Origin: Mikania micrantha
Taxonomy: Eukaryota; Streptophyta; Magnoliopsida; Asterales; Asteraceae
Assembly: GCA_009363875.1 (NCBI GenBank)
Contig: CM018680.1
Span: 64,701,279 to 64,765,278, forward strand
Reading direction: 5' to 3'
Length of the DNA: 64,000 nucleotides
Under the pieces are notes generated by a model that worked only from the letters and a program-made list of their open reading frames with translations, was not told where the DNA came from and searched no databases. The position numbers and the translations under genes are program-made. Shown one piece after another: positions 31,260 through 43,700 of the stretch (its first letter is position 1; every line of letters starts with the position of its first letter).

Positions 31260-31329
31260 AATTAAATTTAGTTATATGTAATAATAATAAGTTGAATCAT
31301 ATTAAAATTTAAGTTATTATTAAAATTAT

Positions 31330-31753
31330 TTTAAAGCATATGTTTAATTCTTGAAGGATTAGGGTAGGATCATTTGTTGCTTACTTATTTATCAGAAAAA
31401 GCGATCTACTCACATAACGAAGGTGAGTTTCATAGCCAATTTTCTTTTTAGTGATTATTTTACACTATCAAGGTGAAAAACATGCTACTTGTCAATTATT
31501 TGAAAACTAATTATTTGTTACATGTTTTATAAAATATATTTGCATTTGAATTATTATTTGTATCTATTGGATACTTAGAATATTATTGTTAATGGTTATA
31601 TATTATATGTATGCATGAGCACACTGCCTAGCTTGAGGTTTTCACTATAACACATCTGTAAGTCCCTCGTTACATTAACACCACCATTAGCTTAGCAAAG
31701 CCAACAATAATGTTAATAAATCTATTGGGTTGACATCTCATTCGTTTGTCCCG
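31330..31753. mobile_element. Older LTR fragment, left part (host of the nested element)
   Basis: It contains AAGGTGAGTTTCATAGCC followed by T-rich sequence, closely resembling positions inside other gypsy LTRs in this window (for example 54697). The right part appears to continue at 43701-44139, suggesting that the full-length element inserted into an older LTR. Confidence 0.45.
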
Positions 31754-33527
31754 GCTAGTGTAACATCAGTGCCGGAAGCATTGCCGGAACAGTGATCTCT
31801 ACAGTAACTTGCACAGTAACTCAGGTATACACTATGTTAAACTATGTATATGCTATTGACACTTGATGCTTGACACTAAACTATTATGCTATTGGTCTGA
31901 AATCTGCCTTAAACCTCATGGTTTAACAGTCAGAAACACATCATACAACACAGAACTGACACACAGATGCTTGATTTGATGATACTATGTATAAACGCAT
32001 GTGAGGTTAAACAAAGTAAAACCACAACGGTTGTTGTTACAGATCTGAGCTTTTGTCCAGCCGATTTAGAGGTAATGGAGCTTGAATACTTTGAAAAACT
32101 AGGGTTTTGTACCCTTGTCCGACCACCTTTGTTCACCATCTTAAAACCGCGATCAACTTGACCTTAGGACTCCATCCGAACACCATTCAGCTTAGGGTAA
32201 ACCAGTATGGGTGAGAAGAAGCCATGGGAATGATCCAGACTTGAGGATGATGCACAGGGTTCAGAGACCACTAGCCGAACCTGTGCTGGGCTTGCAAAGG
32301 CCGAACCTTCATCATCATCTCCAATCCATGGTCGAACCTTTTCGATTCCCTGAACGAACCATCCCTGAACCTTTGATACACGAACCTTCGGACTGGAGCA
32401 ATGAACCGCGAACCTGCTGCAACCCACTAATGCCGAACCTCTCCTCGACTGAACATCATGCATGGGCGAACCTTGCTGAATCCATGCATGAGCGGCGAAC
32501 CTACAAGGCTGGACGAACCCCTGAGCTACGAACCTGATTAGCAGCCAAGCTCCATCCACGAACCCAGGGACGAACCTTCCTCTGCTGAACCCTAGTGTGA
32601 GCCACGAACCTGGAACGAATCTAGGACCTACGAACCTATGAATTCGAATCTCATCAGCCGAACCCTACAAACCACAAACGTACTCACGGCCGAACCTTTC
32701 CATTTCCGAGTCTTAATAGTGCCGAAACGCAGGATGTTTGAAACCTTAGGTTCGCTGGATATTGGAACCACCATTTTGTACCTGGTTAATCCCATGAACT
32801 GGACCCAAGGCACCTGGCCCATGTACGCACATATACGGCCCAAGGATGTATTGGATTGACCGAATACGGTTATAGGACTCATTTGGACTATTTCCGACCC
32901 AATAGCATTACCCGATTCATTACGGTTATTCCGGCCCAAGACTCGACCCACACTAGGCCCACATATCTACACGGCCCATATACTTAAGGACATAAACTAG
33001 CAATTTAACTAAATGATGTTAAAGAACATGCAAGGAAATTAATGGTAATTACTATAAAGATAGTGAAAGAAATTAGAAACAATGCTTGAGACTTTAACTT
33101 CTACAATCATGATGTAACAAACTATTACGAGTCGAATGGTGACAACAAGTGCACTGAACATATAATAGGAAGACATGTTATATTAACATAAACAATAACA
33201 ATTGAACAAGGGCCGAATAAATACCGAGACTCACAGGTGTTAGCCAACTTTAGGGCTAACACGTACACGCACACTATTCAATACAACAGGTGCTTATAAA
33301 TTGCAAACCAAGTGAAAATCAATACAAGATCGTGAATACAACAACAAACACAACAACGAGCGCGTGAATTCTTGTTTATACTTAGTCAACCACTTCAAAC
33401 ACAAGGTGAGTTCATTTGTCCCTTTTCAAACATATTTGTTTTTACCTCGGGACTGAGAAGCATGTTATACATTTTAACCAATTATTGAAATGTTTATTAA
33501 ATGCTTTTACACATATTCTTGATGCTT

Positions 33528-33720
33528 ATGCTATACACTTGAAGCTTAAACTAGATGCTTGATGCTTATGCTATGAACTTGAAGCTTAAACTAGATGCTT
33601 GATGCTCATGTTATAAACTTGAAGCTTAAACTAGATGCTTGATGCTTATGCTATGAACTTGAAGCTTAAACTAGATGTTCGATACTTATGCTATAAACTC
33701 TATGCTTAAACTATATGCAC
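33528..33720 (+). repeat. Tandem repeats in the 5' LTR (about 57-bp units with GCTTGATGCTTATGCTAT)
   Basis: The phrase TTGAAGCTTAAACTAGATG recurs four to five times, interleaved with CTTGATGCTTATGCTATGAA. The same array sits in the 3' LTR at about 42231-42425. Confidence 0.75.
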
Positions 33721-33789
33721 AATGCTATTGTTACCGACTATATGCTCAAACTACATGCTAATACTTGAAACTAAATGCTCAAAGTTATG

Positions 33790-34200
33790 ATTGTATGCTA
33801 AATGCTAAGTTTGTATCTATTCATGGGCTACGTAATTGCTAAACATTGCTAGAGCAAATCTTGTACCCATGCATTGAGATACGTGAAAGCTAAACTATGA
33901 GGATGCTAAGCTTTTATCTATATATGAGATACGTAAATGCCAAACATTGCTAGAGAAAGGCTTGTGTCTATACATGAGATATGTAAATGCTAAACTAATT
34001 GTGTGTGCACAGCTTGTGTCTATGTATGAGATAGGTAATTGCCAAACATTGCTAGAGCAAGGCTTGTATCTTTATATAGGAGATACGTAAATGCTAAACT
34101 ATTCAGATGCTAAGCTTAAAACAATTCATAAGAGTAATGGCTAAACATTGCTAGAGCAAAGCTTGTACCCACGCATGAGATTGGTGAAAGCTAAACTATG
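33790..34200 (+). repeat. Degenerate repeats with AACATTGCTAGAGCAA (5' LTR)
   Basis: GCTAAACATTGCTAGAGCAA followed by CTTGTATCTAT..GAGATACGTAAATG recurs five to six times in degenerate form. The matching array in the 3' LTR has one additional unit. Confidence 0.7.
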
Positions 34201-34893
34201 ATTTGTGAAACAATGGTGCTTGTACAACTTACTCTAAATCTAATCTACATGAATGCTATAAACTTGTAAATTCTAAAACAGTATACTAAAGCTATGATGA
34301 AGACGAGATTGAATGGTAGGTAAAATGCTTAATTATCCTTAACAACAGTGTCACATGCGGATTAGTATGTGGTGGGATGGCGTCTGGGCGGGTTGTAGGC
34401 TCGACCCTTTCGTATGCCCTATATATAAGCATACCGATTTGGATATTACATGTGATGTTAATGAGGTTAAGGTTTTACTGAAAGAGGTTTGCTAAAGCTA
34501 TTCAAAACTTTTAAACTATATGAACTCACCAACCATTGTGTTGACTTTGTTTTCTTACATGTTTCCTTAGGTGATGCACAGGTTTAAGCTCAGGCTCAGG
34601 ATTGCATACTAGGATGCCCAGATAGAGGACCTAGTAGACTTTTGGAAAGCACATCTTTTGTTATTAATAGGAGTCACTTTTGATAGGTTTACTTAGTTAA
34701 ATTACTAAACATTGACATTTTTAATTTAACTTTATAATCCTAGTTTTATGATATATTGTGCTTTAGTTATTCTTGACATTGATGCTATGTAAACAATCTG
34801 ATCATCGCGATTATCACTCACGATATCGCGCCCCGAGAACCTTCCACCCGGCGGGGAAGCAGATCCGTCCCGCCGGCTCGGGGTGTGACAGAT

Positions 34894-34905
34894 TGGTATC
34901 AGAGC
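34894..34905 (+). promoter_or_regulatory. Primer-binding site, initiator Met tRNA
   Basis: TGGTATCAGAGC starts three bases after the 5' LTR and is complementary to the 3' end of plant initiator methionine tRNA, the usual primer of this lineage. Confidence 0.9.
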
Positions 34906-35061
34906 TCAAGGTTATAGAGAATAATAGGTCATTTACTTAAAACAATTTGGCCTAGACTATAACTTAGGGAACTTCATGTAGAGAGCATAAGATTTAGGAT
35001 TGCATTGTGTCTTCTGCATTTGATCACTGCACTAACCAATATCCTTTTGGTTATGATCAGA

Positions 35062-36882
35062 ATGCCGCCCAGAAGACAACCGACTCCAGTACCTACTCCA
35101 CAAACCTCAGCACCACATTCTTCAACACCATCACCACCAGATTCACCACCACCACCTCCTCCTCCACTAAACCCTCCTCCAAACCCGAATACGGTTCCAG
35201 CTCTTGACCCTGCTACTGTTGCTTTGGCAACACTTCTGAGTAGCCAGCTGATGAACCAACTGAAGGATGTCATCCCGGAGATGATTAACAGGATCCAAGG
35301 CCACGACAACAATTCTGGCCACATTACTGGAGAAGCTAGTGGAAACACTGGCACTACGTCTGACTGCTCCTACAAGTCATTTGTAGGATGCAAGCCTCTG
35401 AGCTTTACTGGTGTTGAAGGAGCTGTTGGACTGATCCAATGGTTGGAAAAGATGGAAACCACCCTGGACATAAGTGGTTGTTCGGAACATCACAAAGTTC
35501 GCTATGCAGCTGGGTCTTTTAGCAAGCGAGCTTTAACATGGTGGAATTCCCAGATCAGAGCAAGAGGCAGAGATGAAGCTTTGGCAATGAATTGGGCAGA
35601 TTTCAAACTCCTTTTGAGGAACGAATTTTTTCCGAAGCATGAACTACAAAAGCTAGAAGTGGAGTTCTCAAACGACGTGATGAGGCGAGCTGATCATATG
35701 ACTTTCACCACACGCTATCATGAACTGGTGGCTTTGGTGCCAGAGATGGTGCCAACTCTGGAGAAGCTGATTGATCGATATGTAGCAGGATTACCCTCCT
35801 GCATTCAAAGCATTGTGCTGGCTGCGTATCCCGCAACTCTGGAGTTAGCCATCTCCCTCTCAGCTAAACTCACTAGTGTGATGGTGAAGTTAGGGGTTTT
35901 GAAAGATGATACGGGGAAAGCTAAGGAAGAACCGATAAAGAAGCCCGAGCACCACCAAAAGAAAAAGCAAAAGGTCGTCAAAAACTATGCGATGGCCACT
36001 CCTCTGAGACAAGCTCCTGCAGCACCTGCTAATACTACACTCAAGAACTATGTTGGAGTGCATCTTCAGTGTGCTCACTGCAAGTATCATCATCATGCTG
36101 CAGCACAGTGTAGGAAGTGCACAAATTGTGGTCGATTTGGCCACTGGGTTGCACAGTGCCGCACTCTCGCAACACAAGCTACCAATAATGAAGCCAGAGC
36201 ATTACCTCCACCACCACCACCACCAGGCAACAACAACAACAACAACAACAGAGTATGCTACAACTGTGGAGAAATGTGTCATTTCTCCAGAGACTGTCCA
36301 ATGAGAGTACAACCGGGAGCCCAAGCACCTTGTGAATGGGCTTTTGTTATCGAAGCCAATGCATCACGCCAAGACCCTAATGTGGTCACTGGTACATTTC
36401 TTTTACATGACTCTTATGCATCTGTTCTGTTTGACACTGGTGCAGACCATAGTTTTATTTCATCTGATTTGGCACGTCAACTTAGTCTTACTGAGGAAAC
36501 TTTAGACTCCCCTTACATCATCGAAGTAGCAAACGGGAAGCAAATTACAGTTAGCACTATACTTAGGAACTACCCACTTACACTCACTGATCACACATTT
36601 ATCATCAACTTGCTACCGATGGAGCTGGGCAGTTTCGACATCATCGTTGGGATGGATTGGCTATCTCTCAATAGAGTGGAAGTCATCTGTTCTGAAAAGC
36701 TACTTCGGATTCCAGTGGCGAATGATCGTGTATTGGAAGTTCATGGGGATCAAGCAAAGCGAACTGTCAAAATCATATTTTGCATAAAAGCGCGTAAGTG
36801 TCTACAAAAGAAATGCATAGCTTTCTTGGCTCACGTGGTGGAGAAGAGAAAGACAATAAAACGATACAAGATGTGCCGATAG
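35062..36882 (+). CDS. Retrotransposon Gag-protease part (intact frame, 606 aa)
   Basis: Start chosen at MPPRRQPTP, the usual Gag start of this lineage; the frame opens upstream at 35005. A proline-rich N terminus is followed by the retrotransposon Gag domain (around AGSFSKRALTWWNSQ) and a basic linker with KKKQK. Next come CCHC zinc knuckles CTNCGRFGHWVAQC and CYNCGEMCHFSRDC, preceded by a third degenerate one, and an aspartic protease with DTGADHSFIS. The frame ends out of register with RT: near 36830 a frameshift sends it to a stop at 36880. Gag itself has no lesion, so particles could in principle form. Confidence 0.85.
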   Translation: MPPRRQPTPVPTPQTSAPHSSTPSPPDSPPPPPPPLNPPPNPNTVPALDPATVALATLLSSQLMNQLKDVIPEMINRIQGHDNNSGHITGEASGNTGTTSDCSYKSFVGCKPLSFTGVEGAVGLIQWLEKMETTLDISGCSEHHKVRYAAGSFSKRALTWWNSQIRARGRDEALAMNWADFKLLLRNEFFPKHELQKLEVEFSNDVMRRADHMTFTTRYHELVALVPEMVPTLEKLIDRYVAGLPSCIQSIVLAAYPATLELAISLSAKLTSVMVKLGVLKDDTGKAKEEPIKKPEHHQKKKQKVVKNYAMATPLRQAPAAPANTTLKNYVGVHLQCAHCKYHHHAAAQCRKCTNCGRFGHWVAQCRTLATQATNNEARALPPPPPPPGNNNNNNNRVCYNCGEMCHFSRDCPMRVQPGAQAPCEWAFVIEANASRQDPNVVTGTFLLHDSYASVLFDTGADHSFISSDLARQLSLTEETLDSPYIIEVANGKQITVSTILRNYPLTLTDHTFIINLLPMELGSFDIIVGMDWLSLNRVEVICSEKLLRIPVANDRVLEVHGDQAKRTVKIIFCIKARKCLQKKCIAFLAHVVEKRKTIKRYKMCR

Positions 36883-39701
36883 TAAAGGAATATCCCCAAG
36901 TGTTTCCTGAAGATCTACCCGGTTTGCCACCTGTGCGACCGGTAGAGTTTCGTATTGATCTGATTCCTGGAGCAACACATGTTGCTAAATCTCCTTACAA
37001 GTTAGCACCCTCGGAGATGCAGGAATTGGCGAACCAACTACAGGAACTACTCGACAAAGGTTTCATCTGACCGAGCTACTCTCCTTGGGGAGCTCCGGTT
37101 TTGTTCGTAAAGAAGAAGGATGGATCCTTTCGTATGTGCATAGACTACAGGGAGCTAAACAAACTAACCATCAAGAATCTGTATCCACTACTGAGGATTG
37201 ATGATTTGTTTGATCAGTTGCAAGGAGCTCAGTACTTTTCGAAGATCGATTTGCGGTCCGGATACCATCAGCTCAGAGTTCAAGATGAAGACATACCAAA
37301 GACGACGTTTCGTACCAGATACGGGCATTACGAGTTTATGGTGATGCCTTTTGGATTGATGAATGCACCCGCGGTTTTCATGGGTCTCATGAACCGAGTG
37401 TGCAATAATTGTGTTCATTGATGACATATTGATCTATTCCAAAAGCAATGCAGAACACGAGCAACATCTTAGAATGATTTTGGAACTGTTGAAGGAAGAG
37501 AAACTCTATGCCAAATTCTCCAAGTGTGAATTTTGGTTAAAAGAAGTTCAATTTCTTGGTCATGTAGTCAACAGCGAGGGAATACATGTTGACCCTGCCA
37601 AGATCGAGGCGATACAGAACTGGGACACTCTGAAGACACCGACGGAGATACGTTCCTTTCTAGGCTTAGCAGGCTATTATAGAAGATTCATCTCGAACTT
37701 TTCTAAGATAGCCCTGCCACTCATAAAGCTAACATAGAAAAGCGAGCCGTTTGTTTGGGAACAGAAGCAAGAAGATGCATTTCAGACTTTGAAGCAAAAG
37801 CTATGTGATGCTCCAATCTTATCTCTCCAGACGGTTGTGATGACTTTGTAGTGTACTGTGATGCATCCCATCAGAGACTCGGCTGTGTGCTGATGTAGCG
37901 AGACAAAGTTATTGCGTATTCTTCTAGACAACTGAAGATTCATGAGAAGAACTACACTACTCATGATCTAGAACTGGGAGCAGTGATATTCACATTTAAG
38001 ATTTGGAGACATTACCTATAGGGCACCAAGTGTACCATATTTACTGATCACAAGAGTCTGCAACACATATTTGATCAGAAGGAACTCAACGTGCAACATC
38101 GACGTTGGGTTGAGCTTCTGAATGATTACGATTGTGTAATCAAGTACCATCCAGGCAAGGCAAACATTGTAGCTGATGCCTTGAGTCGGAAGGAACGAGT
38201 CAAACCCTTGCGCGTCAGAGCAATGGGGATGACGGTGCAGACAAGCTTACATGACAACATTATTTAGGCACAAATAGAGGCTGTTGAACGAGGAAACTTG
38301 AAGAAGGAACTAGATTGTGGAGCAGAAAAGCAACTGGAAACAAAGCCTGATGGAATTGTCTACTACAAGGATCGTGTATGGATTCATGCAGTAGATGAGT
38401 TGAGAAAGCTTATTTTTGATGAAGCACATAAGACCAAGTACTCCGTGCATCCCGATGCTGATAAAATGTACCAAGACTTACGGGCATTTTATTGGTGTCC
38501 GAGTATGAAGAAAGACATAGCTGAGTATGTTGGTCGATGCCTTACGTGTGCCAAAGTGAAGGCGGAACACCAAAAGCCGTCAGGTTTACTGGAACAGCCT
38601 GAAATTCCACTTTGGAAGTGGGAACAAATAGCTATAGACTTTGTTACCAAGCTACCCCGCACTTCTAGTGGACATGACACTATTTGGGTTATCATTGATC
38701 GATTAACCTAATCTGCTCATTTCTTGCCCATGCGAGAAACTTACATGATGAATAAACTAGCGAAGCTCTACGTCAACGAGATAGTGGTACGCCATGGTGT
38801 GCCATTGTCTATCATCTCAGATCGTGATAGCAGATTTACATCGAGGTTCTGGTAATCATTACAGAAATCTCTAGGGACACATTTAAACTTGAGTACAGTT
38901 TAACATCCACAAACGGATGATCAGAGCGAACGTACTATACAGACCCTGGAGGACATGTTGAGAACCTGTGTTCTAGACTTCGGTGGGAATTGGGATTCTC
39001 ATTTGCCACTAATCGAGTTCTCCTAAAACAACAGTTATCATAGTAGCATCGGATGTGCACCGTTCAAGGCTCTCTATGGTCGAAAATGTCGATCGCCGAT
39101 CTGTTGGTCTGAAGTGGGAGATAATCGAATAACCTGGCTACAACTCATTCAAGAAACTACAGATAAAATTGCTCAGATACAACAAAGACTACAAGCAACC
39201 CAGAGCAGGCAAAAGAGCTATGCTGATAAACGGCGCAAGCCGTTGGAATTCCAAGTGGGAGACCGTGTCATGCTAAAGGTATCCCCATGGAAAGGCGTAG
39301 TCCGTTTTGCAAAGAAAGGCAAACTAGCACCACGATACGTAGGACCATTCGAGATTGTCGAACGTATTGGTCCTATGGCGTATAGACTTAGACTACCGGA
39401 TGAACTTAGTGGTGTACACGACGTGTTTCACGTCTCAAACTTGAAGAAATGCTTAGTTGATGAATCGCTCGTCATACCAGTTGAAGAAATTCAATTGGAT
39501 GAACACTTACACTTTGTTGAAAAAAATTTGGAGATTATGGATCACAAGGTTAAACAACTGAGGCGAAGCCGTATCCCGATCGTCAAGGATCGTTGGAACT
39601 CAAAGCGCGGACCTGAGTTTACTTGGGAACGTGAAGATCACATGAATTCTAAGTACCCCCAACTGTTTACAGAGGAAGTCGTACCGAATAACGATTCTTA
39701 A
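36798..39701 (+). pseudogene. Decayed pol: RT, RNase H, integrase, chromodomain-like end
   Basis: RT motifs: LFVKKKDGSFRMCIDYREL, FSKIDLRSGYHQ, VMPFGL and FIDDILIYS. RNase H ends YHPGKANIVADALSR. The integrase zinc region YWCPSMKKDIAEYVGRCLTC is followed by a DDE core (AIDFV, SDRDSRF). The C terminus KQLRRSRIPIVKDRW..TWERE resembles a Tekay-type chromodomain. Lesions: frameshift near 36830, stop 37068-37070, small deletion with frameshift near 37405, stop 37735, frameshift near 37830, and in-frame stops at 37896, 38019, 38265, 38709, 38853, 38901 and 39024. The integrase C-terminal part (39114-39701) is open. Confidence 0.9.
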
Positions 39702-39725
39702 ATTTCGGGACGAAATTTCTCTAAC

Positions 39726-39735
39726 AAGTGGAGAC
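39726..39735 (+). other. Polypurine tract of the Tekay-like element
   Basis: AAGTGGAGAC immediately precedes the TG of the 3' LTR; this lineage uses a similar AAGTGGGAGAC tract to prime plus-strand synthesis. Confidence 0.6.
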
Positions 39736-42700
39736 TGTAACATCAGTGCAGGAAGCATTGCTGGAACAGTGATCTCTACAGTAACTTGCACAGTAACTCA
39801 TGTACACACTACGTTAAACTATGTATATGCTATTGATACTTGATGCATGACACTAAACTATTATGCTATTGGTCTGAAATCTGGCTTAAACCTCATGGTT
39901 TAACAGTCAGAAACACATCAGACAACACAGAACTGACACACAGATGCTTGATTTGATGATACTATGTATAAACGTATGTGAGGTTAAACAGAGTAAAAAC
40001 ATAACGGTTGTTGTTACAGAATGCTAAATCAACGAATTATTCGTATAGGCAACGATCTTTACGAATAAATCTGAAAGTTTAAAGTTCTGAAATGATGACT
40101 CGAAAGTAGAAAACAAGAATCAGAAAGCCAAACCATCGTCATGTTCGTTCGAATGACGATTCGAACGAATACGCGCGATGGTGACGCATTCTGACGAAAC
40201 GAAAAGGAAAACGACACGAACGATAATAAATTTAGGGAAATATAATACTTCCGGTTTTACAATTTTGAAACTCATCAGAAATAAATTAAAAGGAAACTAT
40301 TTTAATTAAAACACGTAAAATAAAGTTATTTAATTAAAATGCATAGAATACGCGAACGATTAACGAAACGCGTATTATAATAAATTACGATAAATAATTC
40401 AAGGAAAATTTAATTAAAACATTTACTAGGAATAACCACCTTCCAAACATTTAAAAATAAATCCTTTTTAATTAGTTTACCAAAAACACGCGCGTAGCGT
40501 GCCGGAAACGCGACGAAAACGAGAACCGAGCAAACGAAACGAACCCGAATACCCGCGGGGTATATAAACACCAAATGAGGCAATTTTCTCATAAATCACT
40601 CTCATCCTCTCTCTCTAGAAAGAAAATCTCGAACCTATTTCCCTCTCTAAAATTTCAAGCTTCAAATCGCGATATCTCACTCGTTTCTCAACGAAATCGG
40701 GCGTTCTTGGTGTCCACTCGAAGCTCTCGACCTCCTCAACCTAGAAGTACAGCAGATCTGAGCTTTTGTCCAGCCGATTTAGAGGTAATGGAGCTTGAAT
40801 ACTTTGAAAAACTAGGGTTTTGTACCCTTGTCCGACCACCTTTGTTCACCATCTTAAAACCGCGATCAACTTGACCTTAGGACTCCATCCGAACACCATT
40901 CAGCTTAGGGTAAACCAGTATGGGTGAGAAGAAGCCATGGGAATGATCCAGACTTGAGGATGATGCACAGGGTTCAGAGACCACTAGCCGAACCTGTGCT
41001 GGGCTTGCAAAGGCCGAACCTTCATCATCATCTCCAATCCATGGTCGAACCTTTTCGATTCCCTGAACGAACCATCCCTGAACCTTTGATACACGAACCT
41101 TCGGACTGGAGCAATGAACCGCGAACCTGCTACAACCCACTAATGCCGAACCTCTCCTCGACTGAACATCATGCATGGGCGAACCTTGCTGAATCCATGC
41201 ATGAGCGGCGAACCTACAAGGCTGGACGAACCCCTGAGCTACGAACCTGATTAGCAGCCAAGCTCCATCCACGAACCCAGGGACGAACCTTCCTCTGCTG
41301 AACCCTAGTGTGAGCCACGAACCTGGAACGAATCTAGGACCTACGAACCTATGAATTCGAATCTCATCAGCCGAACCCTACAAACCACAAACGTACTCAC
41401 GGCCGAACCTTTCCATTTCCGAGTCTTAATAGTGCCGAAACGCAGGATGTTTGAAACCTTAGGTTCGCTGGATATTGGAACCACCATTTTGTACCTGGTT
41501 AATCCCATGAACTGGACCCAAGGCACCTGGCCCATGTACGCACATATACGGCCCAAGGATGTATTGGATTGACCGAATACGGTTATAGGACTCATTTGGA
41601 CTATTTCCGACCCAATAGCATTACCCGATTCATTACGGTTATTCCGGCCCAAGACTCGACCCACACTAGGCCCACATATCTACACGGCCCATATACTTAA
41701 GGACATAAACTAGCAATTTAACTAAATGATGTTAAAGAACATGCAAGGAAATTAATGGTAATTACTATAAAGATAGTGAAAGAAATTAGAAACAATGCTT
41801 GAGACTTTAACTTCTACAATCATGATGTAACAAACTATTACGAGTCGAATGGTGACAACAAGTGCACTGAACATATAATAGGAAGACATGTTATATTAAC
41901 ATAAACAATAACAATTGAACAAGGGCCGAATAAATACCGAGACTCACAGGTGTTAGCCAACTTTAGGGCTAACACGTACACGCACACTATTCAATACAAC
42001 AGGTGCTTATAAATTGCAAACCAAGTGAAAATCAATACAAGATCGTGAATACAACAACAAACACAACAACGAGCGCGTGAATTCTTGTTTATACTTAGTC
42101 AACCACTTCAAACACAAGGTGAGTTCATTTGTCCCTTTTCAAACATATTTGTTTTTACCTCGGGACTGAGAAGCATGTTATACATTTTAACCAATTATTG
42201 AAATGTTTATTAAATGCTTTTACACATATTCTTGATGCTTATGCTATACACTTGAAGCTTAAACTAGATGCTTGATGCTTATGCTATGAACTTGAAGCTT
42301 AAACTAGATGCTTGATGCTCATGTTATAAACTTGAAGCTTAAACTAGATGCTTGATGCTTATGCTATGAACTTGAAGCTTAAACTAGATGTTCGATACTT
42401 ATGCTATAAACTCTATGCTTAAACTATATGCACAATGCTATTGTTACCGACTATATGCTCAAACTACATGCTAATACTTGAAACTAAATGCTCAAAGTTA
42501 TGATTGTATGCTAAATGCTAAGTTTGTATCTATTCATGGGCTACGTAATTGCTAAACATTGCTAGAGCAAATCTTGTACCCATGCATTGAGATACGTGAA
42601 AGCTAAACTATGAGGATGCTAAGCTTTTATCTATATATGAGATTCGTAAATGCCAAACATTGCTAGAGCAAGGCTTGTGTCTATATATGAGATATGTAAA

Positions 42701-43695
42701 TGCTAAACTAATTGTGTGTGCACAGCTTGTGTCTATGTATGAGATAGGTAATTGCCAAACATTGCTAGAGCAAGGCTTGTATCTTTATATAGGAGATACG
42801 TAAATGCTAAACTATTCAGATGCTAAGCTTAAAACAATTCATAAGAGTAATGGCTACACATTGCTAGAGCAAAGCTTGTATCTAGCCGTGGGCTACGTAA
42901 ATGCTAAACATTGCTAGAGCAAAGCTTGTACCCACGCATGAGATTGGTGAAAGCTAAACTATGATTTGTGAAACAATGGTGCTTGTACAACTTACTCTAA
43001 ATCTAGTCTACATGAATGCTATAAACTTGTAAACTCTAAAACAGTATACTAAAGCTATGATGAAGACGAGATTGAATGGTAGGTAAAATGCTTAATTATC
43101 CTTAACAACAGTGTCACATGCGGATTAGTATGTGGTGGGATGGCGTCTGGGCGGGTTGTAGGCTCGACCCTTTCGTATGCCCTATATATAAGCGTACCGA
43201 TTTGGATATTACATGTGATGTTAATGAGGTTAAGGTTTTACCGAAAGAGGTTTGCTAAAGCTATTCAAAACTTTTAAACTATATGAACTCACCAACCATT
43301 GTGTTGACTTTGTTTTCTTACATGTTTCCTCAGGTGATGCGCAGGTTTAAGCTCAGGCTCAAGATTGCATACTAGGATGCCCAGATAGAGGACCTAGTAG
43401 ACTTTTGGAAAGCACATCTTTTGTTATTAATAGGAGTCACTTTTGATATCTTGTACAGATACAAGATAGTAACATTTGATTCTTTTGATAGGTTTACTTA
43501 GTTAAATTACTAAACATTGACATTTTTAATTTAACTTTGTAATCCTAGTTTGATGATATATTGTGCTTTAGTTATTCTTGACATTGATACTATGTAAACA
43601 ATCTGATCATCACGATTATCACTCACGATATCGCGCCCCGAGAACCTTTCGCCCGGCGGGGAAGTCGATCCGTCCCGCCGGCTCGGGGTGTGACA
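39736..43695 (+). repeat. 3' LTR (3960 bp)
   Basis: It starts TGTAACATCAG and ends GGGGTGTGACA. It keeps the 736-bp segment (40020-40755) missing from the 5' LTR, and has one extra degenerate repeat unit (around 42860-42910) and a 42-bp insert near 43447-43488. Apart from these, long tracts (about 40756-42640) are nearly identical to the 5' LTR. Confidence 0.92.
40561..40568 (+). promoter_or_regulatory. TATA box in the 3' LTR
   Basis: TATATAAA follows a GC-rich stretch (ACCCGCGGGG) and is followed by CT-rich leader-like sequence (CTCTCATCCTCTCTCTCTAG). This looks like the LTR core promoter. It reads outward to the right, toward first-exon copy D, which is on the opposite strand. Confidence 0.6.
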
Positions 43696-43700
43696 GCTAG

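Larger units (their letters stand above)
31759..34890 (+). repeat. 5' LTR (3132 bp), promoter segment deleted
   Basis: It starts TGTAACATCAG and ends GGGGTGTGACA. Compared with the 3' LTR it lacks the 736 bp equivalent to 40020-40755, which contains the only clear TATA box; CAG microhomology lies at the junction (32040-32043). It also lacks about 50 bp and 42 bp near its right end. It contains many CGAACCT motifs (32288-32700) and direct repeats with AAGCTTAAACTAGATGCTTG (33530-33680). Confidence 0.92.
31759..43695 (+). mobile_element. Full-length Ty3/gypsy retrotransposon (chromovirus, Tekay/Del-like)
   Basis: Two TG..CA LTRs (31759-34890 and 39736-43695) are flanked by perfect GCTAG target duplications (31754-31758 and 43696-43700). 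Inside are an initiator-Met tRNA primer site, a gag-pol region in gypsy order (gag, protease, RT, RNase H, integrase, chromodomain-like C terminus) and a purine-rich tract before the 3' LTR. Gag is open; pol carries about nine stops and three frameshifts. The LTRs are mostly near-identical, suggesting a recent insertion. Confidence 0.93.

Noticed and set aside
32164..32559. 131-aa open frame on the minus strand, repeated exactly at 40877-41272, with other frames overlapping on the plus strand
   Set aside because: It lies inside the two LTRs, which are copies of each other, so identity is not independent evidence of coding. The openness comes from the GAACCT-rich composition.
33528..34200. CRISPR-like regularly spaced repeats
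   Set aside because: Repeats are degenerate, spacers are themselves repetitive, and the context is a plant LTR.
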